Shown here: positions 1-11,292 of the stretch, piece by piece
Numbering within the stretch: position 1 is the first letter of the stretch
Layout: each line of letters starts with the position of its first letter
Source: [Bacillus] selenitireducens MLS10
GTDB lineage: Bacteria; Bacillota; Bacilli; Bacillales; Salisediminibacteriaceae
DNA: 64,000 bases
NCBI RefSeq assembly: GCF_000093085.1
Contig: NC_014219.1
Coordinates: 434,001-498,000 of the forward strand
Direction of reading: 5' to 3'
Translations under genes and position numbers: made by a program
Notes under the pieces: model-generated
Database searches by the model: none
Seen by the model: only the letters and a program-made list of their open reading frames with translations
Told to the model about the DNA's origin: nothing

Positions 1-440
1 ACTGGGGAGTATTCAAACTTCCGGCATTTGAAGAAGGCGGTAACCGTGACGCTAACCTCGGCGGGTCTGACCTTACCATTCTCTCAAGCACTGAATATCC
101 GGAGGCAGCCTATGCCTTCGTCGAATACTTCACGACAGAAATCGAGCCGCAGATCGAGGGTATGACAGAATACGGGCTCTTCCCGTCACTTCTTGCCACG
201 TATGATGAGCCGTACTTCCAGGAAAACAATGAGTTCTTCAACGATGAGCCGATCTGGAGCCTCTTTGCCGACGTGGTTGAAGGAACGCTTCCGGCCAACT
301 ATACGAATGACTATGCACGTGCATTCCGCTACGCCTCGGACGCTCAGGCGAACGCCCTTCTCTCAGGGGAAGATGTGCAGGTTGCCCTTCAGGAAGCGGC
401 TGAACGGATTGCCAATGAAACAGGACGCGACATTCAATAA
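1..440 (+). CDS. ABC sugar-binding protein, C-terminal part (cut by window edge)
   Basis: The gene enters from the left edge; codons are in the frame starting at base 3, giving 145 visible residues and a TAA stop. The fragment reads like the C-lobe of a MalE/family 1 extracellular sugar-binding lipoprotein, including the stretch LTILSSTEYPEAAYAFVEYF, which resembles the helix where these proteins pack a fixed-residue loop and an aromatic run. Two MalF/MalG-type permeases and a beta-galactosidase follow on the same strand, so it probably captures a galactoside outside the membrane and hands it to those permeases. The N-terminal signal peptide and lipobox are outside the window. No ATPase is present nearby; Bacillus importers of this class commonly share one encoded elsewhere. 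Confidence 0.8.
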   Translation, partial: WGVFKLPAFEEGGNRDANLGGSDLTILSSTEYPEAAYAFVEYFTTEIEPQIEGMTEYGLFPSLLATYDEPYFQENNEFFNDEPIWSLFADVVEGTLPANYTNDYARAFRYASDAQANALLSGEDVQVALQEAAERIANETGRDIQ

Positions 441-461
441 AGGCGGTGTTTGGAACAGGAT

Positions 462-490
462 AAGGGAGAAGAGATCATCTCTTCTCCCTT
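462..490 (+). promoter_or_regulatory. Intercistronic hairpin between binding protein and permeases
   Basis: A perfect 13-bp inverted repeat with a 3-nt loop (arms 462-474 and 478-490) lies in the 120-bp gap before the first permease. No T-run follows, so it is not a standard terminator. Such hairpins behind binding-protein genes usually stabilise the upstream message and lower expression of the permease genes; that role is inferred here. Confidence 0.6.
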
Positions 491-560
491 GCCTGTCACT
501 ACTTATTTAAAATAATTAATTAAGTTATACGTTCAGATCCAAACGGAAGGAGACAGACCC

Positions 561-1463
561 ATGGCGAAATTACAAGACGGAACACCAGTGGGGAGTAAAC
601 GAAAGATTGTGACACCGAAAACAGCGCCTTACTTCTTTATTGCCCCGGCTGTTCTGTTGTTTCTCGCATTTACGTTATATCCGGTTATTCAGTCCCTGAT
701 TCTCAGTTTCCAGACTTCATCCGCGGGCGTTACCTCGTTTGCCGGTTTGGATAACTACCGGAGGTTGTTTAACGATCCGCTCTTTTTCACGGCGCTAGGC
801 AATACCTTCACGATTTTGATCATTCAGGTGCCAATCATGCTCTCGATCGCGGTGGTACTGGCTGTTCTGATGAACTCGGCGCTGCTTAAAATGAGAGCAT
901 TCTTCAGAATCGCCTTCTTTATGCCGGCGATTACGGCGCTCGTTGCGTATGCCATTGTGTTTATGATCCTGCTCGATCAGAACTACGGGCTTGTGAACTA
1001 CGTGCTCGGGCTCATCGGCATTGACAATGTACCCTGGCTGAACGATCCGTTCTGGGCAAAAGTAGCGCTGATCGTCGCGATTACCTGGCGCTGGACGGGA
1101 TATAATATGGTGATTTTCCTTGCCGGCCTGCAGAATATCTCCAGCGATCTGTACGAAGCGGCAAGCATTGACGGGGCGGGGAAGATCCGGCAGTTCTTCA
1201 GCATCACGCTCCCGCAGTTGAAGCCGATCTTTCTTTTTACGGCAGTGCTTTCCACGATCGGCACGCTTCAGCTGTTTGATGAGCCGTTCATTTTGACGAA
1301 CGGCGGACCGAACAACGCGACACTCACGATCTCTTTGTATCTGTATTTAAACGGTTTCCGCTATTTTGATTTTAACTATGCGTCGGCGATTGCCTACGTT
1401 CTGGTCATTATCATTGCGGCGCTGTCCTATCTTCAAATGAAAGTCGCAGGTGATGACGAATGA
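561..1463 (+). CDS. ABC transporter permease, MalF-type (galactoside importer)
   Basis: This 300-residue inner-membrane permease has about six hydrophobic segments and the binding-protein-dependent transport loop EAASIDGAGKIRQFFSITLP near residues 195-215, the site that contacts the ATPase. AAGGAG lies just upstream of the ATG. The gene overlaps the next permease by 4 bp (ATGA), indicating translational coupling. The context of beta-galactosidase downstream suggests uptake of lactose, galacto-oligosaccharide or galactan fragments, in the manner of the GanP component of Bacillus subtilis. Substrate cannot be fixed from sequence. Confidence 0.88.
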   Translation: MAKLQDGTPVGSKRKIVTPKTAPYFFIAPAVLLFLAFTLYPVIQSLILSFQTSSAGVTSFAGLDNYRRLFNDPLFFTALGNTFTILIIQVPIMLSIAVVLAVLMNSALLKMRAFFRIAFFMPAITALVAYAIVFMILLDQNYGLVNYVLGLIGIDNVPWLNDPFWAKVALIVAITWRWTGYNMVIFLAGLQNISSDLYEAASIDGAGKIRQFFSITLPQLKPIFLFTAVLSTIGTLQLFDEPFILTNGGPNNATLTISLYLYLNGFRYFDFNYASAIAYVLVIIIAALSYLQMKVAGDDE

Positions 1464-2293
1464 AGAAACGGCTGATCACCATCCTCAAAAAAATCGGGCT
1501 CTATACGGCGTTGATGATCGGAGTGATTCTCTCGACGTTTCCGTTCTATTGGATGTTCATCGGGGCGACGAATCCGTCCGGAGCGATCTTTAGCGTACCC
1601 CCGAATCTGTTGCCGGGCGATCATTTCATGGAGAATTTTCGTAATCTGAATGAAGGTGTCGGGATTATCAGGGTCATGATGAACTCGCTGATCATCGCTT
1701 TGACGTTCACGTTTTTCAGCGTCATGATCTCGGCGTCGGCTGGGTATGCCTTTGCGAAGTATAAGTTTAAAGGGCGCGACCCGATCTTCTTTATGCTGCT
1801 TTTGGCGATTATGATTCCGTATCACGTGACACTGATTCCGCTCTTTCAGCTGATGGCGGATCTCGGCTGGCTTAACACATACCGGGCGGTTATCCTGCCT
1901 CACCTGGCTTATCCGTTTGCGATTTTTCTGATGCGGCAAAACATGCGTTCAGTACCTGATGCATTAATCGAAGCGGCAAGGGTTGACGGGGCTGGTGAAT
2001 TTAAGATCTTCTTCAGGGTCATTTTGCCGACGATGAGACCGGCCCTTGCGGCTGTGGCGATTTTCCTGTTTATGTTCCAGTGGAACAACTTTCTCTGGCC
2101 GCTCGTGGCACTGGGCGACAGCTCCATGCACACCTTGCCTGTCGCACTTTCGGGTCTTGTCGGGATGTCGCGAATTGACTACGGACAAATCATGCTCGGT
2201 ACAACGTTGTCCACCCTGCCGATTATGATCTTCTTCCTCTTGCTGCAAAAGCAGTTCATTTCGGGGATTCTGGGTGGTTCAGTTAAGGAATAG
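1460..2293 (+). CDS. ABC transporter permease, MalG-type (galactoside importer)
   Basis: The 277-residue protein is the MalG/GanQ-type partner of the preceding permease. It has an N-terminal membrane segment, about five further segments, and the EAA loop EAARVDGAGEFKIFFRVILP around residues 171-190. The start codon overlaps the stop of the upstream permease. Beta-galactosidase begins about 30 bp after its stop, so transporter and hydrolase are one operon. The family needs an ATPase such as MsmX, which is not encoded in this window. Confidence 0.88.
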   Translation: MKKRLITILKKIGLYTALMIGVILSTFPFYWMFIGATNPSGAIFSVPPNLLPGDHFMENFRNLNEGVGIIRVMMNSLIIALTFTFFSVMISASAGYAFAKYKFKGRDPIFFMLLLAIMIPYHVTLIPLFQLMADLGWLNTYRAVILPHLAYPFAIFLMRQNMRSVPDALIEAARVDGAGEFKIFFRVILPTMRPALAAVAIFLFMFQWNNFLWPLVALGDSSMHTLPVALSGLVGMSRIDYGQIMLGTTLSTLPIMIFFLLLQKQFISGILGGSVKE

Positions 2294-5407
<3,114 letters not shown>

Positions 5408-5414
5408 CAACCGC

Positions 5415-5450
5415 AATCCCCTTGTCCAATATGGACAGGGGGATTATTTT
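5415..5450 (+). terminator. Rho-independent terminator after lacZ
   Basis: A 13-bp stem with one G-U pair (arms 5415-5427 and 5433-5445) and a 5-nt loop follows the lacZ stop and runs into TTATTTTG. It separates the transporter-lacZ operon from the LacI-type regulator gene. Confidence 0.75.
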
Positions 5451-5492
5451 GACGTGAATGATCCAGAGGTCGAAGGAAGATGAAAACTGTGG

Positions 5493-5518
5493 TATAGTAC
5501 AAGTAGATGTTTACTAAA
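5493..5518 (+). promoter_or_regulatory. -10 box and LacI-type operator candidate for the regulator gene
   Basis: TATAGT at 5493-5498 is a plausible -10 box; the -35 region is poor. Immediately downstream, 5502-5518 reads AGTAGATGTTTACTAAA, an imperfect inverted repeat of the AGTAAATATTTACT type. Similar elements lie at the alpha-galactosidase and galK promoters. Position just after the -10 box fits autorepression. The operator assignment is inference. Confidence 0.5.
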
Positions 5519-5553
5519 TTTTAACGGCGTATTAACCAAAGGGGAAACGATCG

Positions 5554-6594
5554 ATGGCAACGATGAAAGATATCGCAGAGAAATCCGGCTATTCCATCGC
5601 GACGGTGTCGCGGGTTCTGAATCAGGACGCGTCACTCGCCGTGACGGATGCGACAAAAGAGAAAATTTTTCAGGTGGCACAGTCGCTCGGGTATAAAACC
5701 CTCCGGGACAAACGGAGTGAGAAGGAAGCGCAGGATCCGTCGCGTCTCACGATGGGGCTTGTCTATTACCGGACGGAAGAACAGGAACTGAGTGATCCGT
5801 ATTTCCTGTCGATCCGTCTTGGTGTCGAGAATAAGTGCGCGAGAATGGGTGTGACCCTCGAAAAAATCTACCGGGAAAATGACAATGCGGCACTGCAAAT
5901 CCCGTCAGACGTAGACGGTCTGATCGTGGTCGGGCGCGTCAGCGAAGGGGAGATTGCGAGACTGAGAGAGGTGACCGGGTCGCTGACATTCGTCGACTAC
6001 CCGGCAGACTCGCGTCAATATGACGCCGTAGTCATCGATTTTGCGGAGGCGATGGAAGTCGTGCTTGCGGAACTGACGGGGCTTGGGCACCGCTCCATCG
6101 GCTTTATCGGTGGACACCGTCATTTCCCGCCGGATGAAATCGTCCGTGACGAGCGGGAACATGCCTTTCGCTACTATCTCGACCGCAGAGGCCTGTTGGA
6201 TGAAGCACTGATTTACACCGGTGATTTCAATACGTCGGAAGGGTACAGGCTCATGACGGAGGCGCTTCAGGCACAAAATCGGCCGACGGCCTTTTTCATT
6301 GCCAGCGACTCCATGGCGATTGGGGCCTACCGGGCTGCCTTTGAAGCCGGGGTACGGATCCCTGAGGATCTGTCGGTGGTCGGCTTTAACGACATCTCCG
6401 CATCGAGCTATCTTCAGCCTTCTTTATCGACCGTGAAGGTGTATACGGAGTTCATGGGCGAGACGGCAGTGGACCTTGCGATTGAGAGGATCCGCACGAA
6501 GCGGGAGATTCCGAAGAAGGTGGTCTTGCCGACGGAGTTTATCCGCAGGGAAAGCCTGAAGGAACGAACGCAGTCATCAAGAAATAAGACTTGA
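5554..6594 (+). CDS. LacI/GalR-family transcriptional regulator
   Basis: The 346-residue protein starts with a LacI-type helix-turn-helix (MKDIAEKSGYSIATVSRVLN, residues 4-23) followed by a periplasmic-binding-protein-like effector domain to about residue 335, with the family signature region around RIPEDLSVVGFNDI. It should repress the neighbouring galactoside genes until a galactoside or galactose binds. GGGGAAACG precedes the ATG. The gene lies between lacZ and the convergent alpha-galactosidase gene, and candidate operators occur at its own promoter and at the two promoters 2.3-2.5 kb downstream. The specific inducer is unknown. Confidence 0.9.
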   Translation: MATMKDIAEKSGYSIATVSRVLNQDASLAVTDATKEKIFQVAQSLGYKTLRDKRSEKEAQDPSRLTMGLVYYRTEEQELSDPYFLSIRLGVENKCARMGVTLEKIYRENDNAALQIPSDVDGLIVVGRVSEGEIARLREVTGSLTFVDYPADSRQYDAVVIDFAEAMEVVLAELTGLGHRSIGFIGGHRHFPPDEIVRDEREHAFRYYLDRRGLLDEALIYTGDFNTSEGYRLMTEALQAQNRPTAFFIASDSMAIGAYRAAFEAGVRIPEDLSVVGFNDISASSYLQPSLSTVKVYTEFMGETAVDLAIERIRTKREIPKKVVLPTEFIRRESLKERTQSSRNKT

Positions 6595-6621
6595 GAGCAG
6601 AGCCTCTCAAGTCTTATTTTT
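6583..6621. terminator. Bidirectional terminator between regulator and alpha-galactosidase
   Basis: A perfect 15-bp inverted repeat (arms 6583-6597 and 6604-6618) ends in TTTTT on the plus strand and is bordered by A/T-rich sequence on the other side. The left arm contains the stop codon of the regulator gene. It lies between convergent genes, so it can serve both. Confidence 0.85.
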
Positions 6622-6626
6622 ATGCG

Positions 6627-8846
6627 CTATTCAGCTGAGAGGTGGAAGACGTAGGAGACGAAATCCCCTGTTTTCTCCGTTGTCGGCGGAACGGAGCCGC
6701 TTGCTTCGTCCGGAAGCATCAGCCCGGCGTGCATGAGCTGGCTGCCGTGAATGACCCGGTCATTGATCCGGTAGGCGACGTCCTCGTTCAGCCCCTGGAG
6801 ATGCAGGCGTTTGAAGCCCGGGTGAGGACGGGCGAGCTCCCGGTACCAGCCGACGAGCGCCTCGGTCTGATCGGCGGAGACGACCATCCAGGCGGTTTCG
6901 TTGCCGTCCGGTCCAAAGGGGCTCTTCAGTCTGTAGAAAGTGCCGGTACGAATCAGTGCGCGGTGCTGTTTGTAGCGGCTGATCTGCTCTTTGATGGCCG
7001 CTTTCTCCTTATCGGTAAAGAGGCTCAGGTCGAGTTCGTAGCCGAACATCCCGAAGAGCGAAACGTCTCCCCGCATCTCGAGGCTCGTGTGCCGGTGAAC
7101 CTGATGATTCGGCACGGCAGAGACGTGTGCGCCCATGGAGCTGAGCGGATAGGCCAGGGAGGTGCCGTACTGAATTTTAAGGCGCTCCACGGCGTCGGTG
7201 TTGTCACTCGTCCACGCCTGGGGCGCATAATAGAGCATGCCGGGGTCAAACCGTGCCCCGCCGCTTGCGCACGATTCAAACAGGATGTGCGGGAACGCTG
7301 ACGTCAGTCGTTCATAGAGTTCATAGACCCCGAGAATATACCGGTGAGGGAGCTCCTGCTGGCGGTCGGCCGGAAGCTTTGCAGAACCGATCTCCGTCAT
7401 GTAGCGGTTCATGTCCCATTTGACGTAGTCCACGGGTGCGCTGTCGAGAACGGCAGCCATCCGCCGGAAGAGGTAGTCGACGACGTCCTGGCGGGAACAG
7501 TCTAATACGAACTGATTTCGTCCGTGTGACATGGCCCTGCCGGGGACGTGGATGACCCAATCCGGATGATTCCGGTACAGATCGCTGTCTTTATTGACCA
7601 TCTCCGGTTCAAACCAGAGCCCAAAGGAAAGGCCGAGTGCGTTGATTTTTTCCGCTATGCCTTTGACGCCTTCAGGGAGTTTGGCGGTGTTGGCGTGCCA
7701 GTCGCCGAGAGAGGTGGTGTCATCGTTTCGTTTGCCGAACCAGCCGTCGTCGAGGACAAAGAGCTCTACGCCAAGCTCTTTCGCACTCTTCGCAATCGTC
7801 AGGAGTTTCTCCTCATCGAAATCGAAGTAGGTCGCTTCCCAATTGTTGATGAGGACAGGGCGGTCGCGGTCGCGCCATGTTCCCCTTGCGAGGCGCTCCC
7901 GGTAAAGGGCATGAAACGCGCGGCTCATGCCGTTTAATCCGTCTGTTACGTGCACGAGCACGGCTTCCGGTGTCGTGAAGGTTTCCCCGCCTTCAAGTTT
8001 CCAGGAGAAGTCGAAGGGATTGATCCCCATGGATACGCGGGTCACGTCAAACTGATCCACTTCCGCCCGGGCGAGGAAGTTGCCGCTGTAGACGAGGTTA
8101 AACCCGTACACGTCGCCATGGTGCTCGTTTGTGTCCGGGCGCTTTAAGGCAAGGAACGGATTTTGCTGGGCGCTGCTCGTTCCCCGGGTGCTTGAGATGC
8201 TCTGGACGCCTGGTCTCAGGGGCATGGTGTGCTGATGGCGCTCCCTTGCCCAGGAACCTGAGAGCTGCACCATTTCATAGTCACTGTCGAAGAGGTCGAG
8301 GTTCATGCTCATCGCCCGATGCAGGCGATATGTGTCCTTGCTGTCGTTGATGAACTCCGCGTGACGGGTGATGACGGGCCGGTCGGCATAGATGGTCCAA
8401 AACAGTCGGAGCCTTGCGTTCAGGACCGGATCTTTCAGCGTAATGACCAGGGTTTCGGCTTCACTGTCGTGATCGGCATAGACGTGCGGGAGTCCTTGAA
8501 TGGCCGGTTTGCCGGGAAGCCGTTCCCAGGAATCGAAGACGAAATCCGTGATCCGGCTTCCTTTCGGTTCTTCAAGGAGGAAAGCGGGTTCCCGGAAATC
8601 CGATGTCCCGTAGGATGGGTACTCCTGGCGGATGACATCGAGGGAAAAGGTCAGGTCCCCTTCATAGACGCAGGCCATGCCTGCCCGTGCCTGGGTGCGG
8701 AACAGATGGCTGAAATCCGCTTCGTGATGAATGCGCTTCCCAAAATACAGGTGGGCAAGCTGGCGGTTTTTCATGACGGAGAAGAGGTAGCTGACCTCGC
8801 TGTTTTGCAAATGGAATTCAAGTGCCGGTTCGTTTACGTGAATCAT
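6627..8846 (-). CDS. Alpha-galactosidase, GH36 family
   Basis: A 739-residue cytoplasmic GH36 alpha-galactosidase that releases galactose from melibiose/raffinose-type sugars. The nucleophile Asp is in DYVKWDMNRY, the acid/base Asp in WTSDNTDA, and LDDGWFG and CASGGARFDPG are family motifs. Length matches AgaA/MelA-type enzymes of Gram-positive bacteria (about 730-745). The frame is open from an ATG at 8864, but AAGGAGG lies 8 nt before the ATG at 8846, so the shorter form is chosen. It has no signal peptide, so substrates must be imported; no dedicated alpha-galactoside transporter is seen, and the nearby ABC importer may serve both anomers. Confidence 0.93.
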   Translation of the reverse strand: MIHVNEPALEFHLQNSEVSYLFSVMKNRQLAHLYFGKRIHHEADFSHLFRTQARAGMACVYEGDLTFSLDVIRQEYPSYGTSDFREPAFLLEEPKGSRITDFVFDSWERLPGKPAIQGLPHVYADHDSEAETLVITLKDPVLNARLRLFWTIYADRPVITRHAEFINDSKDTYRLHRAMSMNLDLFDSDYEMVQLSGSWARERHQHTMPLRPGVQSISSTRGTSSAQQNPFLALKRPDTNEHHGDVYGFNLVYSGNFLARAEVDQFDVTRVSMGINPFDFSWKLEGGETFTTPEAVLVHVTDGLNGMSRAFHALYRERLARGTWRDRDRPVLINNWEATYFDFDEEKLLTIAKSAKELGVELFVLDDGWFGKRNDDTTSLGDWHANTAKLPEGVKGIAEKINALGLSFGLWFEPEMVNKDSDLYRNHPDWVIHVPGRAMSHGRNQFVLDCSRQDVVDYLFRRMAAVLDSAPVDYVKWDMNRYMTEIGSAKLPADRQQELPHRYILGVYELYERLTSAFPHILFESCASGGARFDPGMLYYAPQAWTSDNTDAVERLKIQYGTSLAYPLSSMGAHVSAVPNHQVHRHTSLEMRGDVSLFGMFGYELDLSLFTDKEKAAIKEQISRYKQHRALIRTGTFYRLKSPFGPDGNETAWMVVSADQTEALVGWYRELARPHPGFKRLHLQGLNEDVAYRINDRVIHGSQLMHAGLMLPDEASGSVPPTTEKTGDFVSYVFHLSAE

Positions 8847-8892
8847 GGGCGAATCCTCCTTCATAGATGCAGATTCATAGTGAATGACTTAA

Positions 8893-8926
8893 CTTAAATA
8901 TTACTAAAAATTTTAACGGCGGGCAA
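8893..8926 (-). promoter_or_regulatory. Alpha-galactosidase promoter with operator candidate
   Basis: Reading the minus strand, TTGCCC (8926-8921) and TAATAT (8903-8898) are separated by 17 bp and form a plausible promoter. The -10 box lies inside an AT-rich element (8893-8909 on the plus strand, CTTAAATATTACTAAAA) that resembles the candidate operators before the LacI-type gene and galK. One half-site is closer by 1 bp than in the other copies. Confidence 0.45.
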
Positions 8927-9026
8927 GGGGCATTTCCTGTCCTTTTCAGAAATACGAACGTGGCATATGTCACGGGAAGAAGGGTGTGTACCCGGTTCGT
9001 TGTCTGAGTATCAGAGATAAATTTTT

Positions 9027-9064
9027 AAGTAAATATTGATAAAAAATTAACTCCGTGATAAAAT
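9027..9064 (+). promoter_or_regulatory. galK: galK promoter with operator candidate
   Basis: TTGATA (9036-9041) and TAAAAT (9059-9064) are 17 bp apart. The element AGTAAATATTGATAAAA (9028-9044) covers the -35 box and matches the LacI-type operator candidate at 5502-5518. Repressor bound here would block the galKET operon. The rest of the 250-bp divergent gap shows no gene. Confidence 0.5.
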
Positions 9065-9095
9065 CGAAGCATCAGAATTAAAGGAGGACGCGACG

Positions 9096-10262
9096 ATGAT
9101 TGATCACCTGAAACAGGAATTTGATAAAATCTTTCATGAAAGCGGAGAGCTGCGCTATTTCTTTGCACCGGGGAGGGTAAACCTCATCGGTGAGCATATT
9201 GACTATAACGGCGGCTATGTGTTTCCGACGGCCCTTGATGTGGGGACGTATCTCGCCGTGAGGAAGCGGAGTGACCGGAAGCTGCGTTTTTATTCGGAGA
9301 ATTTCCCGCAAATGGGGATTGTGGAAGGGGATCTCGATGATCTGGCATACAGTCAGGCTGATGATTGGGTCAGCTATGCGAAGGGTGTCCTTTACATGTT
9401 TATGGAAGAAGGCATGACCGGAGACAAGGGCTTTGACGTTTACGTATTCGGCAATATCCCGAACGGTGCGGGTCTGTCGTCTTCTGCGTCCATTGAACTG
9501 GCGTTTGCGGTGATGTGGGATGCGGTAAACGGCTTCTCGATGGACCGGGTGACGATGGTCAAGCTCTGTCAGCGTGCCGAGAACGAGTACATCGGCGTCA
9601 ACTGCGGCATCATGGACCAGTTCGCCATCGGCTTCGGCAAAAAAGAACATGCGGTGCTCCTCGATTGTGATACATTGGACTATGAGTACGCACGTCTGAA
9701 GTTGGACGGATACAAGATCCTCATTGCCAATACGAATAAGCGGCGAGGATTGGCCGATTCGAAGTACAATGAGCGCCGGCAGGAATGTGAAACAGCCCTC
9801 TCTGAGCTGCAGGAAAAAGAGGTCGTGAGCCATCTTTGTGAACTCGATGAGGCGGCCTTTAACGAAGCGAGTCACCTGATTAAAGGGGCGGATCGTCTGA
9901 AGCGGGCGAGGCACGCGGTAACGGAGAATGAACGGACGAAAAAGGCGTTTCGTGCCCTTGAGGATGGGGACCTGCCTGCCTTCGGCCAGCTGATGAACGA
10001 CTCGCATGTCTCACTCCGGGATGATTATGAAGTGACCGGCAAGGAGCTCGATGCCATGGTGGAAGCAGCCTGGCAAGAAGAGACGGTGATCGGAGCAAGG
10101 ATGACCGGGGCCGGATTTGGGGGCTGTACGGTGAACATCGTCAAAGAGGACGGTCTCGATGAAACCGTCAAACGGATCAGTCAGCGCTATACCGATCAGA
10201 CAGGCATTGAACCGAAATTTTACGTGGTGACAACCGGAGACGGTGCGAAGGAACTGACGTAA
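9096..10262 (+). CDS. galK: Galactokinase
   Basis: The 388-residue GHMP kinase phosphorylates galactose to galactose 1-phosphate with ATP in the cytoplasm. The galactokinase signature GRVNLIGEHIDYNGGYVFP lies near residues 27-45, the ATP loop NIPNGAGLSSSAS near 120-132, and the C-terminal GHMP motif GARMTGAGFGGCTVN near 333-347. AAAGGAGG is well placed before the ATG. It is the first gene of the Leloir operon galK-galE-galT and handles galactose from both nearby galactosidases. Confidence 0.96.
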   Translation: MIDHLKQEFDKIFHESGELRYFFAPGRVNLIGEHIDYNGGYVFPTALDVGTYLAVRKRSDRKLRFYSENFPQMGIVEGDLDDLAYSQADDWVSYAKGVLYMFMEEGMTGDKGFDVYVFGNIPNGAGLSSSASIELAFAVMWDAVNGFSMDRVTMVKLCQRAENEYIGVNCGIMDQFAIGFGKKEHAVLLDCDTLDYEYARLKLDGYKILIANTNKRRGLADSKYNERRQECETALSELQEKEVVSHLCELDEAAFNEASHLIKGADRLKRARHAVTENERTKKAFRALEDGDLPAFGQLMNDSHVSLRDDYEVTGKELDAMVEAAWQEETVIGARMTGAGFGGCTVNIVKEDGLDETVKRISQRYTDQTGIEPKFYVVTTGDGAKELT

Positions 10263-10290
10263 CAACGATTCAGGAAAGGATGATGAAACA

Positions 10291-11292
10291 ATGGCAGTAC
10301 TGGTTTGCGGAGGAGCGGGTTACATTGGCAGTCATGCCGTGGCCGATCTTCTCGCTTCAGGTGAACAGGTTGTGGTGGTGGATAATCTCCAGACGGGTCA
10401 CCGGGGAGCGGTCGATGATGGCGCGGTATTTTATCAGGCGGATCTTCGGGATGAGGAGGCCCTGGAGCGGGTGTTCAACTCACACAATATCGAATCTGTC
10501 ATGCATTTTGCAGCGGATTCGCTGGTCGGCGTCAGTATGAATGAGCCCCTTGCCTATTATGACAACAATGTTTACGGGGCACTCTGCCTCTTAAAGAAGA
10601 TGAAGAAACACGGTGTGAAGCGGATCGTCTTTTCGTCCACGGCAGCAACTTACGGCGAGCCGGATGAAGTGCCGATCACGGAAGAGATGGCGACCAACCC
10701 GACCAATCCTTACGGGGAAACGAAGCTTGCCATTGAGCGGATGATGAAGTGGGCGGATGAAGCCCATGAGATCCGTTACGTCGTCCTCCGGTATTTCAAC
10801 GTTGCCGGCGCGCATCCGGAGAAGGACATCGGGGAAGATCACCGGCCGGAAACCCATCTGATTCCGATCATTTTGCAGGTGGCGCTCGGGCAGCGGGAGA
10901 AAATCATGGTCTTCGGTGATGATTATGACACGCCGGACGGGACGTGCATCCGCGACTATATCCATGTGACGGACCTCATCCAGGCACATATACTGGCGCT
11001 CCGTTATTTGCGTAAAGGCGGCACCTCAGACGTCTTTAACCTCGGCAACGGCAGCGGCTTCAGCGTTCAGGAAGTCATCGATACCGTCGAGACCGTCACG
11101 GGCAAAACAATTCCGCGGGAACTCGCACCGCGCCGTGCCGGTGATCCGGCGCAGCTGATCGCGTCTTCGGGTAAAGCGAAACAGGTCCTCGGCTGGGCGC
11201 CGGAACGGGCGGATTTGGCGACGATTATTGCTACCGCCTGGGACTGGCACCAGCGCCATCCTGACGGTTACGGGGAAGGGAGCGAAGCGTGA
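10291..11292 (+). CDS. galE: UDP-glucose 4-epimerase
   Basis: A 333-residue short-chain dehydrogenase of the extended type that interconverts UDP-galactose and UDP-glucose. The NAD-binding GGAGYIGSH motif is at residues 6-14, the catalytic Ser/Thr in FSSTAATYG, and the YxxxK pair in NPYGETK near residue 148. It starts 28 bp after galK, with AGGAAAGGA upstream, and its TGA overlaps the ATG of galT. Role in the Leloir pathway is clear from sequence and context. Confidence 0.96.
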   Translation: MAVLVCGGAGYIGSHAVADLLASGEQVVVVDNLQTGHRGAVDDGAVFYQADLRDEEALERVFNSHNIESVMHFAADSLVGVSMNEPLAYYDNNVYGALCLLKKMKKHGVKRIVFSSTAATYGEPDEVPITEEMATNPTNPYGETKLAIERMMKWADEAHEIRYVVLRYFNVAGAHPEKDIGEDHRPETHLIPIILQVALGQREKIMVFGDDYDTPDGTCIRDYIHVTDLIQAHILALRYLRKGGTSDVFNLGNGSGFSVQEVIDTVETVTGKTIPRELAPRRAGDPAQLIASSGKAKQVLGWAPERADLATIIATAWDWHQRHPDGYGEGSEA

